A stretch of 64,000 bases of DNA from Hetaerina americana (taxonomy: Eukaryota; Arthropoda; Insecta; Odonata; Calopterygidae), in contig JAKTNV010000003.1 in the NCBI GenBank assembly GCA_022747635.1, positions 29,306,551-29,370,550 on the forward strand, in the 5' to 3' direction. The position numbers and the translations under genes are program-made. Of this stretch, positions 1 to 54,000 are shown one piece after another. Every line of letters starts with the position of its first letter. The first letter of the stretch is position 1. A model generated the notes under the pieces. That model had not been told where the DNA came from, did not search any database, and was given only the letters and a program-made list of their open reading frames with translations.

Positions 1-890
1 GCAGAATTGAATTGCTTTCTCCCTGCTGTCATTCCTCATGCCCAAACCATAGTCCCCAACCTCATCACCATCTCTTCCTTCGCTTACCATCGCATTCCCA
101 TCCTGCATCACTATCATAAATTTCCCTGCAGGAATGCATGCAATTATGTCCTCTAACTGATCATATATCCTATTGACTTCTTCCTCCTTATGATTGCTTG
201 GTGACATATATACCTGAATAATGACTAAGTTCATTGGTTCTACTTTTATAGCTACTAGTAATATTCTATCCATTATTTGCCCTATGTTGACCATGTTTCT
301 TCCTACCTTTTTATTCAATATTATGGCATCCCCTCATTGGCTCTCATCCCCTCCGCTGTATATTACTCTATAGCTATCACTCCAGTAATCCCCACTCTCC
401 TTCCATCTCACCTCGCATAGATCTAAAATATCTATATTTCCTTTTTCCATCTCTTGCTTAATATTCTCCAATTTTCCTGTCCTCAAGATTGTCCTAACAT
501 TTCAAGTTCTATTCTAACTAGTTTGTTCTTCTTCTTGTGCGTCTCTGATCTGCTGTTTTGCTAGGGTTTCATGAGATGACGACCGTGGAAGGCTTACCTC
601 TCCCGCTGCCGGGCATGACACAGCCGATAGGGCTGATTCCCATTGTTGCCAGGACTCATATTCTTTATAGTGTCCGTCATTATATTCTTGGGAATGATAA
701 TTGAGGTGGTTTCAGGTTGCCTTCCTCAATAGTGTTTTTAATGTGACACCATCATTGAACAGCCACCCCCCTGGGGTCAGATGCCTTTGCAACCACCTCA
801 TTGAGGAACAGACTGCATGGACTACCTTTCGTCTGGCTCCTAACCTTTGACCTATCTAGCATGGGTGACCCTACCAGGTGCAATTATCAT
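1..890 (-). mobile_element. LINE fragment: 5' region and APE-type endonuclease
   Basis: Read on the minus strand, an almost open frame from about 510 down to 1 gives a LINE endonuclease. It starts with VRTLRTGKLENIKQEMEKG, then DILDLCEVRWKESGDYW, YRVIYSGGDESQ and IIQVYMSPSNHKEEEV. The usual GDWNA motif has decayed to QDGNAMV, and GLGMRNDSRE follows. About 380 bp before the endonuclease (890-510) look like the 5' leader of the same element. The type resembles the L2/CR1-like endonuclease-reverse transcriptases common in arthropods. It is cut by the window edge. At least one stop (after GGDESQ) and the degraded catalytic motif show it is dead. Family assignment is from recognition of motifs, not a search. 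Confidence 0.75.
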
Positions 891-894
891 TGCT

Positions 895-1440
895 CCCACC
901 AGCCCAGCTCTAGGGGTCATTGGAATGCGCAAGCCCTTCCATCACGTCAACATTATGGTCCTTGGAAGGGAGTACTGCTTTATCATCTGCATATATCACT
1001 GTCTCGATTTTTTTACTCCTCCGACATCTCTTGCTTTTTCTCAGGTTTTTTAGTAAGCTCTTCGTCATATATATTGAAGAGGGTTGGTGATAAACAGTAT
1101 CCTTGTCTAACGCCCCTTCCAAATACCTATCTCATCTGCCACATCATTCTCTACTCCATAAGACCATTTTTTAATTTTGTGAACCGTTTATAATGCATCT
1201 ATTCATGCGGCATATAGCCATATTTTAAAATCCTCAGCAGTGCATTGGAGTTGATTCAGTCAAATGCCTTCTCCCAATCAACAGAATATATAATCAGGTC
1301 CTCATTCATATCTCACATTGTTTTGTTTGTTATCTTTAGACTCTGAATGGCATGTTAAGTTGCTTTACTCTCTCTGAAATGAAACTGTTCTTTCCTCAAA
1401 ATCTCATACATTTTCCTCTCTATTCTCTGAAATAAGACTT
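895..1440 (-). mobile_element. LINE fragment: reverse transcriptase core
   Basis: On the minus strand this encodes a degenerate reverse transcriptase with its motifs in order: RKEQFHFRESKAT (family form EEQFGFRKGKGT), SVDWEKAFD, GVRQGYCLSPTLFNIYDEEL and, after a frameshift, IETVIYADDKAVL with the YADD catalytic box. Stops and frame changes show it is inactive. It lies upstream, in its own reading direction, of a fragment encoding the endonuclease. That order is the reverse of an intact element, so the two fragments are separate copies. Confidence 0.8.
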
Positions 1441-1598
1441 ATTATTGCTTTTGAAAAATGGCAGATAATGCTGAATGACTGCTACATTGCATATCTTAGT
1501 TTAAAAAAGAAATCAAACAAAAATTAAATTTTAAAGTTATTTCAACTATCAGTTTTTATCGTTCTCTTGCTCTAAATTGTTATTTGTTTATCTTGCAG

Positions 1599-43349
<41,751 letters not shown>

Positions 43350-43951
43350 GAAGACAGTGGACTATGAGAATATTAAGTGATACATTCTGTTAATGTGTTT
43401 CATTTGTTAATCATTGCTTTTGCTAGTGTAATCGCCTAAATTTGCCATTGCAGAACTTGGACTGCTGGTTATTGTTGCCAAGAATTAACTACGAAAATAT
43501 AAAATCTGTATATAATTATTAACTTAGTGCCCTTAATAATTTCTTTCTGTTAATCTAAGGTTTAGAAGTAGCATTACTGCATGGATAATTTGAATTGTTG
43601 TTGATAATTTATGCAGTTATTGGGTACCATAATGTGTAATTTATATGATCATATTTGTTGCTAAAGTAAATGAGCCTGCCTTGTTTTATAATTCAAAAGT
43701 CACTGTTTAAAGTGGTGCATTATTATTAAAAAATTGTAGTATTATTTTGTCATGTTGAGCTGCCTCTAAAACATCCTCAGGTTTTCTCATAATGTTGACA
43801 TTTACTTACCATGCTATCACTCATGATTTTTCATCATTGAAAGAGTTCATCATTCAAAAGCTGAAATAGTAATTTATTTTAATATTTGCTGTTTAATGAT
43901 CTTTAAATCTGATGTAATTGTATCTGGGCTCTTTTTTTAAGTAAAACTATG

Positions 43952-43957
43952 AATAAA
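43952..43957 (+). terminator. Polyadenylation signal for Fps
   Basis: AATAAA about 600 nt after the stop codon. A following GTTTAAAAAAAG stretch is compatible with cleavage soon after. No other AATAAA is seen nearer the stop. Confidence 0.6.
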
Positions 43958-44273
43958 TGTTTAAAAAAAGTTATATATTTTTATCACAACCAATGATAGA
44001 ATATATTACTCCAAGTGTGCTTAATATTTAGATGATAAATGTTTGGGATGATGTTTAAAATTTTTAGGGGTAATTTCAACAGGTGGATGTTTAGAAACAA
44101 AGAAAAACGTGGTGCATCAATGCTATAGTGTGGAAGGTAAAATCTTCTATCGTTCTCTAATAAGTTAGCATTTCTATGACATGTCACAAAGCCAGGATAG
44201 GTTCAACTTTACTGTGGTATGCTCATTCAATAATGAACAATTCAATAACTGATGCATTAGTGTATATATATAT

Positions 44274-45028
44274 ACGAGGGTCATCCGGAAAGTAGTACCC
44301 GTTCGTGAAATAAAAAGACAAAAGTAAATATTAACAAACATAAAAAATTTTATTTGAAAGAGGATACTTTAAACTACTTCTCAACATAATCTCCAAGCAA
44401 ATTAAGGCATTTGTCATAACGTGTGACAAGTTTCTGTATTCCTGCTGCATAGTCCTTCGCCGCCAGCTCATTGAGATACGCGAGGGACCCATCTTGCACA
44501 AATTTTTGCATAATGCAGATGGTGTTTAACAATTTCATGAACAATTGTTCGAGAAACATTGGGAAAATGCTCACAGATGTCATCAATTGTGACGCGCCGA
44601 TCGTTCCTCACGAATTCGTCAACTGAGCTCACCAGTTGGTCTGTAATGACAGACGGTCTCCCCGAACGCTCATCGTCGTGTGTGTTCCCCCTCCCCATGT
44701 TGAAGTTGCGACACCACCGCCGAACAGACGACTCGTCCATTACATTGTCTCCATACACCTCCTTTAATTGGCGATGAATATCACATGGGCGAACGTTTCT
44801 TGCATTGAGGAATTTAATCACTGCCCTCACTTCACAACTGGCGGCGTTCTCAATTTTTTTAAACATTGTAAACAATCACAGAAACAACACAGGCAATGCT
44901 AGCGTCACGCAACTTGGCTCAGAGAAGGCAGACAAGCCACTGAAGCTATCTGACCTCGTCCAGCGGCTACTCGCGTCGTCAGCACTTCATGCGGCACGAA
45001 CGGGTACTACCTTCCGGATGACCCTCGT
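44274..45028 (-). mobile_element. Mariner with both ends, internally deleted (755 bp)
   Basis: Terminal inverted repeats of 34 bp (44274-44307 and 44995-45028) start ACGAGGGTCATCCGGAA and differ by one base. A TA dinucleotide lies at the left boundary; the right flank is TG, followed by TATATA. Minus-strand transposase: N-terminus from 44875 (MFKKIENAASCEVRAV, RPCDIHRQLKEVYGDN, SSVRRWCRNFNMGRG, ERSGRPSVITDQL) to CARWVP, then directly the C-terminus AYLNELAAKDYAAG, LGDYVEK-stop at 44374, in another frame. The whole catalytic domain is deleted. About 750 bp against about 1.3 kb for complete mariners. Confidence 0.92.
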
Positions 45029-46679
45029 GTGTGTGTGTGTATATATATATATAGCTCTGATAATTACTGAAGCTGAAATCATCATGATTAATAGCACCAC
45101 TTATGGATAATTTGTGTCACATGATTATGTTGAGGGTGCAGTTCGAAATGTGAAATAGAGGAAGATTGCCTCCATAAATGTACTCTGTGTTGATTCAAAT
45201 AGTATTTTCTTTACTGTTGCTAGCTATCAATAGAATATTTTTTCCCTGAAATCAACTAGGATGAATTATGTTGACTCTATAAGAAGTATTCAACTCATTG
45301 CAACACAATGTATTACCTACCTCTTGGTAAATCTGCTCGAAACTTGATGGGATAACATGGTAGGGAGTAGAATTTTACACAGGTAGGACTATTCTATGTG
45401 GGATAAAATTGAGGTATTACTTACTTGAATGGGTTACCTACCTAACAGTAAACTGGAAGGGAAAGTGTAAACAGAAAGGGAGAGTGAAGGAGGGAAACCA
45501 GTTTCCTCTCTTCCACTTGAGTATGAGTTGGTTTACATCTGCCTAAGAGATATATCTCCCTCAACAAGCAGATTTCTAAACTTGAATGCAAGCAAAAATC
45601 AGTTACTATTCATGACATCTACTGCACACACACAGTATCCCTCAAATGATCTGCCTTTCCTGCACTTAGGTTTCCCTCTCATATGCCATCATTGGCCAGG
45701 CTATTATGAGTGGACTATAATAATAGATGTAAACAGAAATCTGCATATCCTTTTCTAATTTTTCATTGCGTATCTCTTGGTTTCAGTTTTATTTTGCAAT
45801 TTAAAAACAAAACAAATAAATATTTTGAAATGAAAAATTGACGGCAGTGAAAGAAGCTCTACCGATTAAGTATGCATGTAGTAATGGATTGTTATTGCAT
45901 AGAAATAAGTAACACTGGAGTCTCAAACTTTAGGATGAAAGTGGCTTGTTTCTTGTAACATCAGGGTTCATTTTTGTAAATGAAAAAAATGGAATGAGGA
46001 ATATACTAAAGAAAGTCATTTGAAACTAAATTTGGTCTAGGTTCCAAGTGATGCAGTCTTGGAAAAAAGTCTATATCATTGAAATGAGATTGAGAGAGAA
46101 AAAAGTCTAAATCATTGAAAGTCTAATGGTCAGCTAGTAGAACATAAATTTACTCTCCCTTCATTCCTGTGCTTATGCATTTGTGAGGGTGGGAAGGCCA
46201 GGTTTCCAAGTTTGCAAACGAGGAGCACTACAGTGGGATAAGAAAAATTGTTATTGTTCATATTAATCTTAAAATGACTAGGATGGTGCTAAGGGAACAT
46301 CAAGTTGATATTTTACCCATAGAATAGCAATTTGGTTTTGTTAAAGAAAGTATCCGGAATCCTCAGATAAACAGCATGCCTGCTTATGAGTGGATTATAT
46401 TGGAATTGCATTGATAGTCCAGTATATTACTGCATCTTGTTTATATCCTCAATTTGAAAGTAATACCAGCCTTACAAAGAAAGTGCTTTGGAAAAAATAT
46501 ATGGCAAATATGTTACTGGCACCAGCATAATTTTGTAAAAGATATTGAATTTATACGGGGTCCTGATTGGAGAGGAGAAAGAAGTGTTCTGAAGTTAAAT
46601 ATTAAAGATACAAGATCACTTAATGGTTAGTTGCTCAAAGTTACCTCACATATCCTATGTCAGGCAAGGACGTTACCCC

Positions 46680-46860
46680 CGCCACCACCCCATGGCAGCA
46701 GGATAACCTTGGCTACCAACAAAGAGGTTGCGGGTTTAATTCCTACTTGGGTGGGTTTTTCTCCATCTAGGGCTTAAGGTTTTGTAATTGTTATATTATT
46801 GTTAAAAGTCTGTTTTGTGTCACATTAATAAAAAATTAGCCCAGGGGTTGTTTTCGGATT
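46680..46860 (+). mobile_element. tRNA-derived SINE
   Basis: GGTTGCGGGTTTAATTCCTA near 46728 matches a pol III B box. Upstream, GATAACCTTGGCTACCAACA fits a decayed tRNA anticodon arm and part of an A box. A T-rich body and an A-rich end (ATTAATAAAAAATTA) follow. The A box is weak. Confidence 0.6.
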
Positions 46861-47856
46861 AATGTGAAATAAATACATTTTCCATGGGGCTAATCCTAAG
46901 ATTAACACATCTGGATGGTTGCTAAGTAGGAATATTAGCTCCTGAAGATAACTCACCGGTTATGTGAATTCTTCATATTCATTGGCCATTGTCACCATTA
47001 GATAGATATCTATCTTTTAATTTTTCCACATTTTCGCCATCATTCTATTTAAAGCCGGTACATGAGATTCTAAACAGTATTTTGGGACCTTTGATACGAT
47101 TTGGTCCACATACATGTATGCAATGCACTGGTTGCAACTAAAATTTACCAACACTTGCTATTCCAACATAGAGCATCAGCAAATTTGTCAAATCTATTTA
47201 AATAAAAAAGAAAACATTAACTATTAAAGTATAATAGAAAATTTGCCGGCAATACATCAGATCACAAGCCTACAAAATCTTGAGTTCAATGTTACACATG
47301 TATGTGTATGAAGAAAAAACGAAAAATTGGCATTAACAAATTATTTATTTCAAATTTCTCATGCCAAGGCTGTTATGTACACAGATAACACCCACATAAA
47401 TTTCATTTGTAGCAGAATGACAAAAAACCTGTTTCCAACTAAGGAATATATTGAGCTCAACATTGCTGTTTATCATGCAAATGGTCTTAATTACGACCAT
47501 ATTTGGTGGAAAATTCAGGTCAACAAATGAACTCACAATCTGCCTGGATAGATGAGATGCGAGTCATTTTAGAAGCAAAAATTTCTGCTAAGTTGACATA
47601 ATCTTAGAAATGCCTTCAACAAATAAAAGTTACCAATAAATTCACTGTATATTGTCATAAACATTCTCTAAAAACCTTTGAATTAATTGCATGAAATTAT
47701 TTCTGAGGATGTCTATCAAAGGGTGAAAAAACTTGACCAATTTCCAAACCAATAATAAAGAGGAACCTATTTGACCATAAATAGAGCTTAAATAGTAGGA
47801 ATTATAGAGGTGTTTTCAGCTAGTAATAATAATGGCAATAAAAATTTCATCAACAT

Positions 47857-47862
47857 TTTATT
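47857..47862 (-). terminator. Polyadenylation signal for eIF2B alpha
   Basis: AATAAA on the minus strand (TTTATT on plus) about 40 nt beyond the stop codon at 47901. This gives a very short 3' UTR. Confidence 0.6.
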
Positions 47863-47900
47863 TAAATGCATAAAAAAATATAAACAACATATTAAATATT

Positions 47901-48050
47901 TCATAGATAAAGTTTTATGAGCTCATCACTGACAGCAGAAGGTGTCAGAATTCCAAGATCTGTGAAGAGAAGATTGATGTACGCTGGAGGTGTGTAGTCC
48001 ACAAGAGGATGCTCTTGGCTCAGGTCTTTTCCCAGAGTCCTCGCTGTATA
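47901..48050 (-). CDS. eIF2Balpha: eIF2B alpha exon 8 and stop
   Basis: Acceptor TTAAATTCAG; phase 0. It encodes [20 protein letters not shown], then [20 protein letters not shown] and SDELIKLYL with TGA at 47903-47901. The C-terminus matches the family to the last residue. Confidence 0.97.
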   Translation of the reverse strand, partial: YTARTLGKDLSQEHPLVDYTPPAYINLLFTDLGILTPSAVSDELIKLYL

Positions 48051-51000
48051 CTGAATTTAAAATGAGAAAGTTATTTACCACAGTAATGATATTCACGCTA
48101 TCATAATTATATATCATAACAAAACAGGGCGGATAGCATAAAATGTACTGGAAAAATAAGTATTAAACCAAGTCAATTAAAAATTTTTTTGCACGTAAAC
48201 AGAAGTGATTGTGCAGAAGCATGTAACTGATTCGCAAGACAGTTAAGGCAAAACTAGGATGTAGTTGCACTCTTGAAGCTAAATACACTTGAAACTAAAT
48301 ACACTAAATGCACTCTTGAAGCTAAATACACAAATACCTGTATACTCCAGGTCAGCTGGTATACTAGATCATATTCTTTGGTATTCCATTGTGGACTCAA
48401 TGAATATTTTAAAAGTATTTCATTGTTTTTGGCAGTGAATGACAGAATATTATTAGTAGAAATAAGAGCAGACAAGGTGAATCTAGTAGTAATCTAGGGG
48501 TACATGCCAAGAAGCAATCATACACAGGAAGAAGTAGGCAGTGTACATGATTAATTTGAAAAAATGATTGAGACTGCACCTGGAAAACAACACTTCAACA
48601 GCAATGGGGGATCAGAATGCAGTGTTAGGCAAAAAGAAAGATGGAAGTGAGGTAGGATAATATAATTTAGAAGACGGGAGTAACCTCAGGGAGAAAACTT
48701 TTGAGTTTTGAGTAAGAAATAGCTTATTTATAACTAACACTTAGTTCAAGCACCACAACACACATTTGCACCCATAGAATTTTTAATAGATACAGGGAGA
48801 CATCAGTTCTATTATATTACAATTAGGCATAGATTGAGGAATAGCATGACCAACTGAAAAAATTTCTCAGGATCAGATGTAGATTTGGATCACAATTTCC
48901 AGCTCATGAAGTGTAATGTAGAAGACTGAAAAGGAAGGAGGACCAGTGGATACAATTCGGAGTAAGGATGAGGACATAATTACAGTAGATGAAAGATGGA
49001 AAAATTTCAAACATGGAATAAAGAAAGCAGAGAAAGTAACAATACCAAAGGTAAAAAGAAAGAAAATGGGTTAGGATGCCATGGATAACAAGAAGAAATG
49101 ATCAGGAGATGAAGGAAATAGAGAATGTGAAAACTGCATTAAGGAGAGGAAAGTATGAAGTCCTAAACAATAATTTGAGGTATGATACTGATATGGTAAA
49201 GGAAACATGGTAGAAGGAGTTTTATGAGAATATTGAGAGTTTACAAAGTCAGAGTGAAATGGGCATGCTGTAGATGAAGAACAAGAATATGCATGTAGGA
49301 TGTAAGACAGGCACATTTGTGCGCACGATTAGAGATGGAATTAATCAAATATATGTATTAATAATAGTAAGTAATATATGTATTAATCAAAGAAGATTTG
49401 GTCCTGACAAGATGGAAAGAATATATATGGGAACTATGTGATAATAAAAATAAAATATCTTCATTGGAGGAGATTAAGACTAGATAGTCCCTTCTTCCGT
49501 TTGGGTTTAACAATGGATGGGAATGTGTGATGCCATGATGAGGTGGGGTAGCAAAATAAGATAAGAATGGAACATAAAGACTATTACCTGATTTATTAGT
49601 ACACTTTGTTGTTTTTGACATGGCATTTAACAAAGTTGGCTGGACACAATTATTGAATATCTTTCAGAAGATAAAGAGTAGATTGGAGAGATAGACAACT
49701 TATCTAGAACCTGTATATGTCTAACATTATACAGACTGGATAACGAATGGAAAGTGCAAGATAGTGAATTAAGACAGGAATGTCCACTATCACATGTTCT
49801 TTTTAACATATATGTGGTGGAAACGGTAACAGTAGCATGGGAAAAGCTGGAGAGAGAAATGAAAGTTGGAGGGGACTTCATGGAATAAGGTTTGTGGATG
49901 ATCAAGCTTTAATCAGCCAGTCAGCCAAGGGGTTACAACCACTGCTAACCACATTATAAAATCAATTTGATATGTATTGGATGCAAATTAATTATTAGAA
50001 AATGAATATGATGAGTTTTCAAGAAATAGGAGGGCTAGAGGAACATTTAAAATATTCCAAGTCTCAGACATGGTACTTTTCCTCACCATTAAAAGCCCAA
50101 AAGTTGACAATCCTACATGCTCCCTCCTGATGGTCATTCTCTTCTGGAGAGATGCCCATTCTATTCCCCTTAACGATTACCCCACCCACTACCTCCCCTA
50201 GGTCCAGCATTCTGCTACTATCTCTCCCCTACTTCCCCTCAAAATACCTCTCCTCCTCCTGCCCATTCTTCTTACATACTGAGATGCTTGTTTTGGAATG
50301 CTATCAGAAGATGCCTTAACAAGGTGAAACAGGTCAAATTCATTTAAGTAAATAGTGTGGAATGGTACAATGTCAGCCACTTTCCACGAAGTTATGCTTG
50401 AAATGATGACGTTTTTACACATTAAAGTTAAGGGAAATAAACTAGACCAGGTAAAACAGTTCACCTACTCAGAAAGTTTTTGCATAAGGCTAGATAGTAT
50501 GTAGATATTAAAAAAAGATTTCATTATATAGAGAAGTATTTAAAAAGAGGCAGAAGTTGATGACATGCACATCAAGTAAAGATGCGCAGAAAATATTAAT
50601 GCAAACATGGAGCATAGTTGCATATGGTTCAGAAATGTGATCATTGAGGTAGGGGTTAAGCATGGTGGCCTGTTAGACATAAATGCGGAGAAGACTGGAA
50701 AAAAAGAAAACAGAAGGAAAGGAAAACAAACGATGATCTGGACATAGCAGGGTACAATAAAAAGCTGCTGGGTACGCAGAGCTAAAAAATAAGTTACTGC
50801 AATATGTAATTTAGGGTCTAAGGATATTTTGTGTCATGTTAATGGAGGCGTAGGAGTAAAGTATAGGGAACTCCCAGGGTCCATCAAAAACCTTCCCTAC
50901 GCTGGTGTATTTTGACTTAATTTTTTTCAGGAAATTGGGTAAGGGCAGAGAGAAGTCCAGCACTAGCATTAGCCTACTATAAATGGAATAAGCCAGGGAG

Positions 51001-54000
51001 TCCTCAATTTAACATGCCATTCAATGGAAGAGTGTGTATTCAAGTGTACTTCAGAGCACTTCACTTGAAGTGCTCCCAAGTAACACTTGAAGCATTCTGA
51101 GGTACACTAGAAGCAATCAGGATACCTAAGAAAAAATTCTGTCACAACTAGGATTTATGTAAAGGCCCTTGGGTGGCAAGCCAATATTGTTATCTCTTCT
51201 AAAATCCATTCATTAATGTATCATAAACAGATTCTGCTCAGGAGGATAAATATTGTGTATCTGTGTCAACGTTTAAGATTTTGGATTTTTGTCAAATAGA
51301 GTGCATTCATCCAAAAACAAATTCAATTTGAGTGGCAACAGATAAAACAATTGTTCCAAAACTTTCTTCTAGCCTCAACTGGATACCAGAAAACATATTC
51401 TTATACACCAGATGACCTGAAGCAGGTGCACTGGCAAGGCCTATTTCAAGTACAGGTTATTATTGAAGGAAAAATAACAATACAACAAAAGTGACCAGAA
51501 TTGTCATATCAATCTAAAGTTTTTTAAAAGCTGTTAATAGTGAATCTGTAAATAACTGTGGAGTTTTGCCTAAGTGCACCTTGAGTGAATAATATTTTGA
51601 ACCACTTCATTGATCTGACCAAGTCTTTAAAATCGGGTAAAAAACACTAATAGTAGTACATCATTTCAATTTAAAAACCATACAGGAAAATTAAACTAAA
51701 ATATAAGTGAATATGACCACAAGGTACACACCTTGAACTCATTTGGAAGATCATGTTGGTTTAATGGATAGAGCCGACAAAATTTGAAGCTTTCAGTCAG
51801 GACAAAGAAGGGCTTCTTCATTTCTTTTGCACACAGAGCCATCGTATAGGTGCCAATCTATGAGACAAAGTTGTTGATTAATTATATACAAATCAAGTAT
51901 GCATGGAACTCAATAAAATACATTATTTAATGCTGTTAGTTGATCTGAAATCTAGTACAAAATCATTCAGAGCCACTGAATGATAATTGCATTTTGAAAA
52001 AAAGATATATCCAAAACAAATACTAATAAAAAATTCAAGCATTGTTAAAATAACATTTTCTGTTACTTAGGACGGCAATTTCTAGTTCCAATAATTTTAT
52101 TTCCCCATTTCATAACTGCTGTTTTAATGTTTTTTACCATGAAATTATTAAACATGGAAAAATAAGTCATAACAGTCTGAAGCATCTATTACAATATTTC
52201 CATGCTGCTTTGTTTGGCAATAGCCTCATCATTGAAACTTGCAAAATATCATTTCTAAGAAGCTTACTGTACGACAAGTTTTAGCTTGAAAATTAATGAG
52301 GCAATTTTATACGTCTTTCCACTACATCAATATCTACCTTGAGAAAATCATTTGCAGTTCTTATAAATTCAGAAACTAAAAACTTTTCACCATCAAAAGT
52401 TGGACCCTTTAACAAAAATTATAATCTGTAAATAAACTAATTGCTTAGCAATAGAAAGTCATCTTCTGACATGTCAACATTACTGATTTTTATTAAGAAA
52501 ATGGTCTTTTTACTTTGAAATGAACACCCATTTCCTCACAATTGAAGCTCTCTCCATTTTTCAAACAGAATGAAAGAACTATGTAACAAAAACACATGTA
52601 ATTAATCCAAGTCAATGTTCATGAGGACAGAGGAAACTACTCTGCTGAACTATCAAATTTGAATTAAAAAGTACACAGAGCCAGTTCTTAAATAAATATT
52701 TCAGAAGAGCTATAACTATGCAATTGTTATCTGCATTCAGATTTCTATATTGCCCACCTCTTTTTAAATATTTGGGAATATTAACTGAAACTTATGTATA
52801 CATCTATCTTGCAGTGACTTATGATCAGAAAAACAAGAGTAACTTTCCTTTCTATTGCAAATAATAGTTACCACTATCATAATACCAGAGGATGTTAAGA
52901 TATACATGCGAAAACATCACACCTGTCTATGATATTAAAAGGACCAACATCAATTGTTCAACAATCTGCCTAACCATTTAAAATATGAGACAAGATTTTC
53001 TCTTTTCGAGAAGAATCTATTTGCATTTCTGGTTGATGAGTGTTATACTATTGTAAGTGAATATTTATGAAAAACTTAAAGAGTACATTTATTAGTTACC
53101 TGTCATAACTTCATTTTGTACTTCTATTTGAGAATAATGTGATCTATATCCCATTGATGTGCTCTGTACACCTGTCATGTATTCTTAATACTTACTGTAC
53201 ACTGTGTCTGCTGGACAAATAATTATAATATTGTTATAAATACCTCTAAGCATTGGCTAAAATAAGACTAGGTACTAAACTCACTCCATTAACCATGGGA
53301 ATAATAACAAGTTGGATTTAACTGATTAAAAATCATTCTCACCTTGTTGATGACTCCACCACTTTCAACAACACCCTCAGCACCAACAACAACCACATCC
53401 ACCTTTTCCATTACATAACCAACAGCCGAATCCAAAATAAGGGTGCACATGATGTTGGCTTCCCTCAATTTTTCACACATTTCTTTCCTGATGGGGAGTA
53501 TAGAATTTTTTTATAACAGATATTGCTGATGAAAAAAACTTATTAAACTTGATGAAAGAAGCTAATAGTCATTAGGGACCACCCAAAACCTATCCTAAAA
53601 TAGGTAGGAACACCTAGAATACTACACTAAAGTTTATTGGGAAATGAGATTTAATTTCATTTCTTCTGGATTACCTACGGTTTTGTACACAATTTCTTAA
53701 AATTGTACTTTCACAGGATTACCCCAATTTTCAAGATTTTTCTCTCTTTCTCTGTATTCTTTGGGAGAAGGTTCCTTTTCCCCTTATTTCCCCAGTTTAA
53801 ATTTTAACCTTAAAATAAATTAGGCCATTTCCCTCTTCCCTCTTCATTCCCCTTATTTCCTCACCTTCCATTACCACACAAAGCTTGTGCCATATCTGTA
53901 CCCTGTGCTATTAGTTGAGAGAGTTTGAAAGCTAGTTAGAGAGTTGAGAATTGGAGAGAGAGATTCCTTTAGTTGTGCTTCAGGTCCATATGAGACAGTC

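Larger units (their letters stand above)
43350..47900. other. Convergent intergenic region
   Basis: Fps 3' UTR (to about 43980), a complete-ended mariner derivative (44274-45028), a short (GT)n(TA)n microsatellite (about 45029-45052), a SINE (about 46680-46860) and the eIF2B alpha 3' end. 45060-46670 and 46870-47850 show nothing recognised. Confidence 0.7.

Noticed and set aside
801..1193. 130-residue open frame on the plus strand
   Set aside because: Antisense to the LINE reverse transcriptase fragment with its YADD box; a shadow frame.
1..1598. A further upstream Fps exon encoding the F-BAR N-terminus
   Set aside because: The stretch is occupied by LINE fragments on the opposite strand and no segment matches F-BAR helices; the missing exons must lie left of the window.
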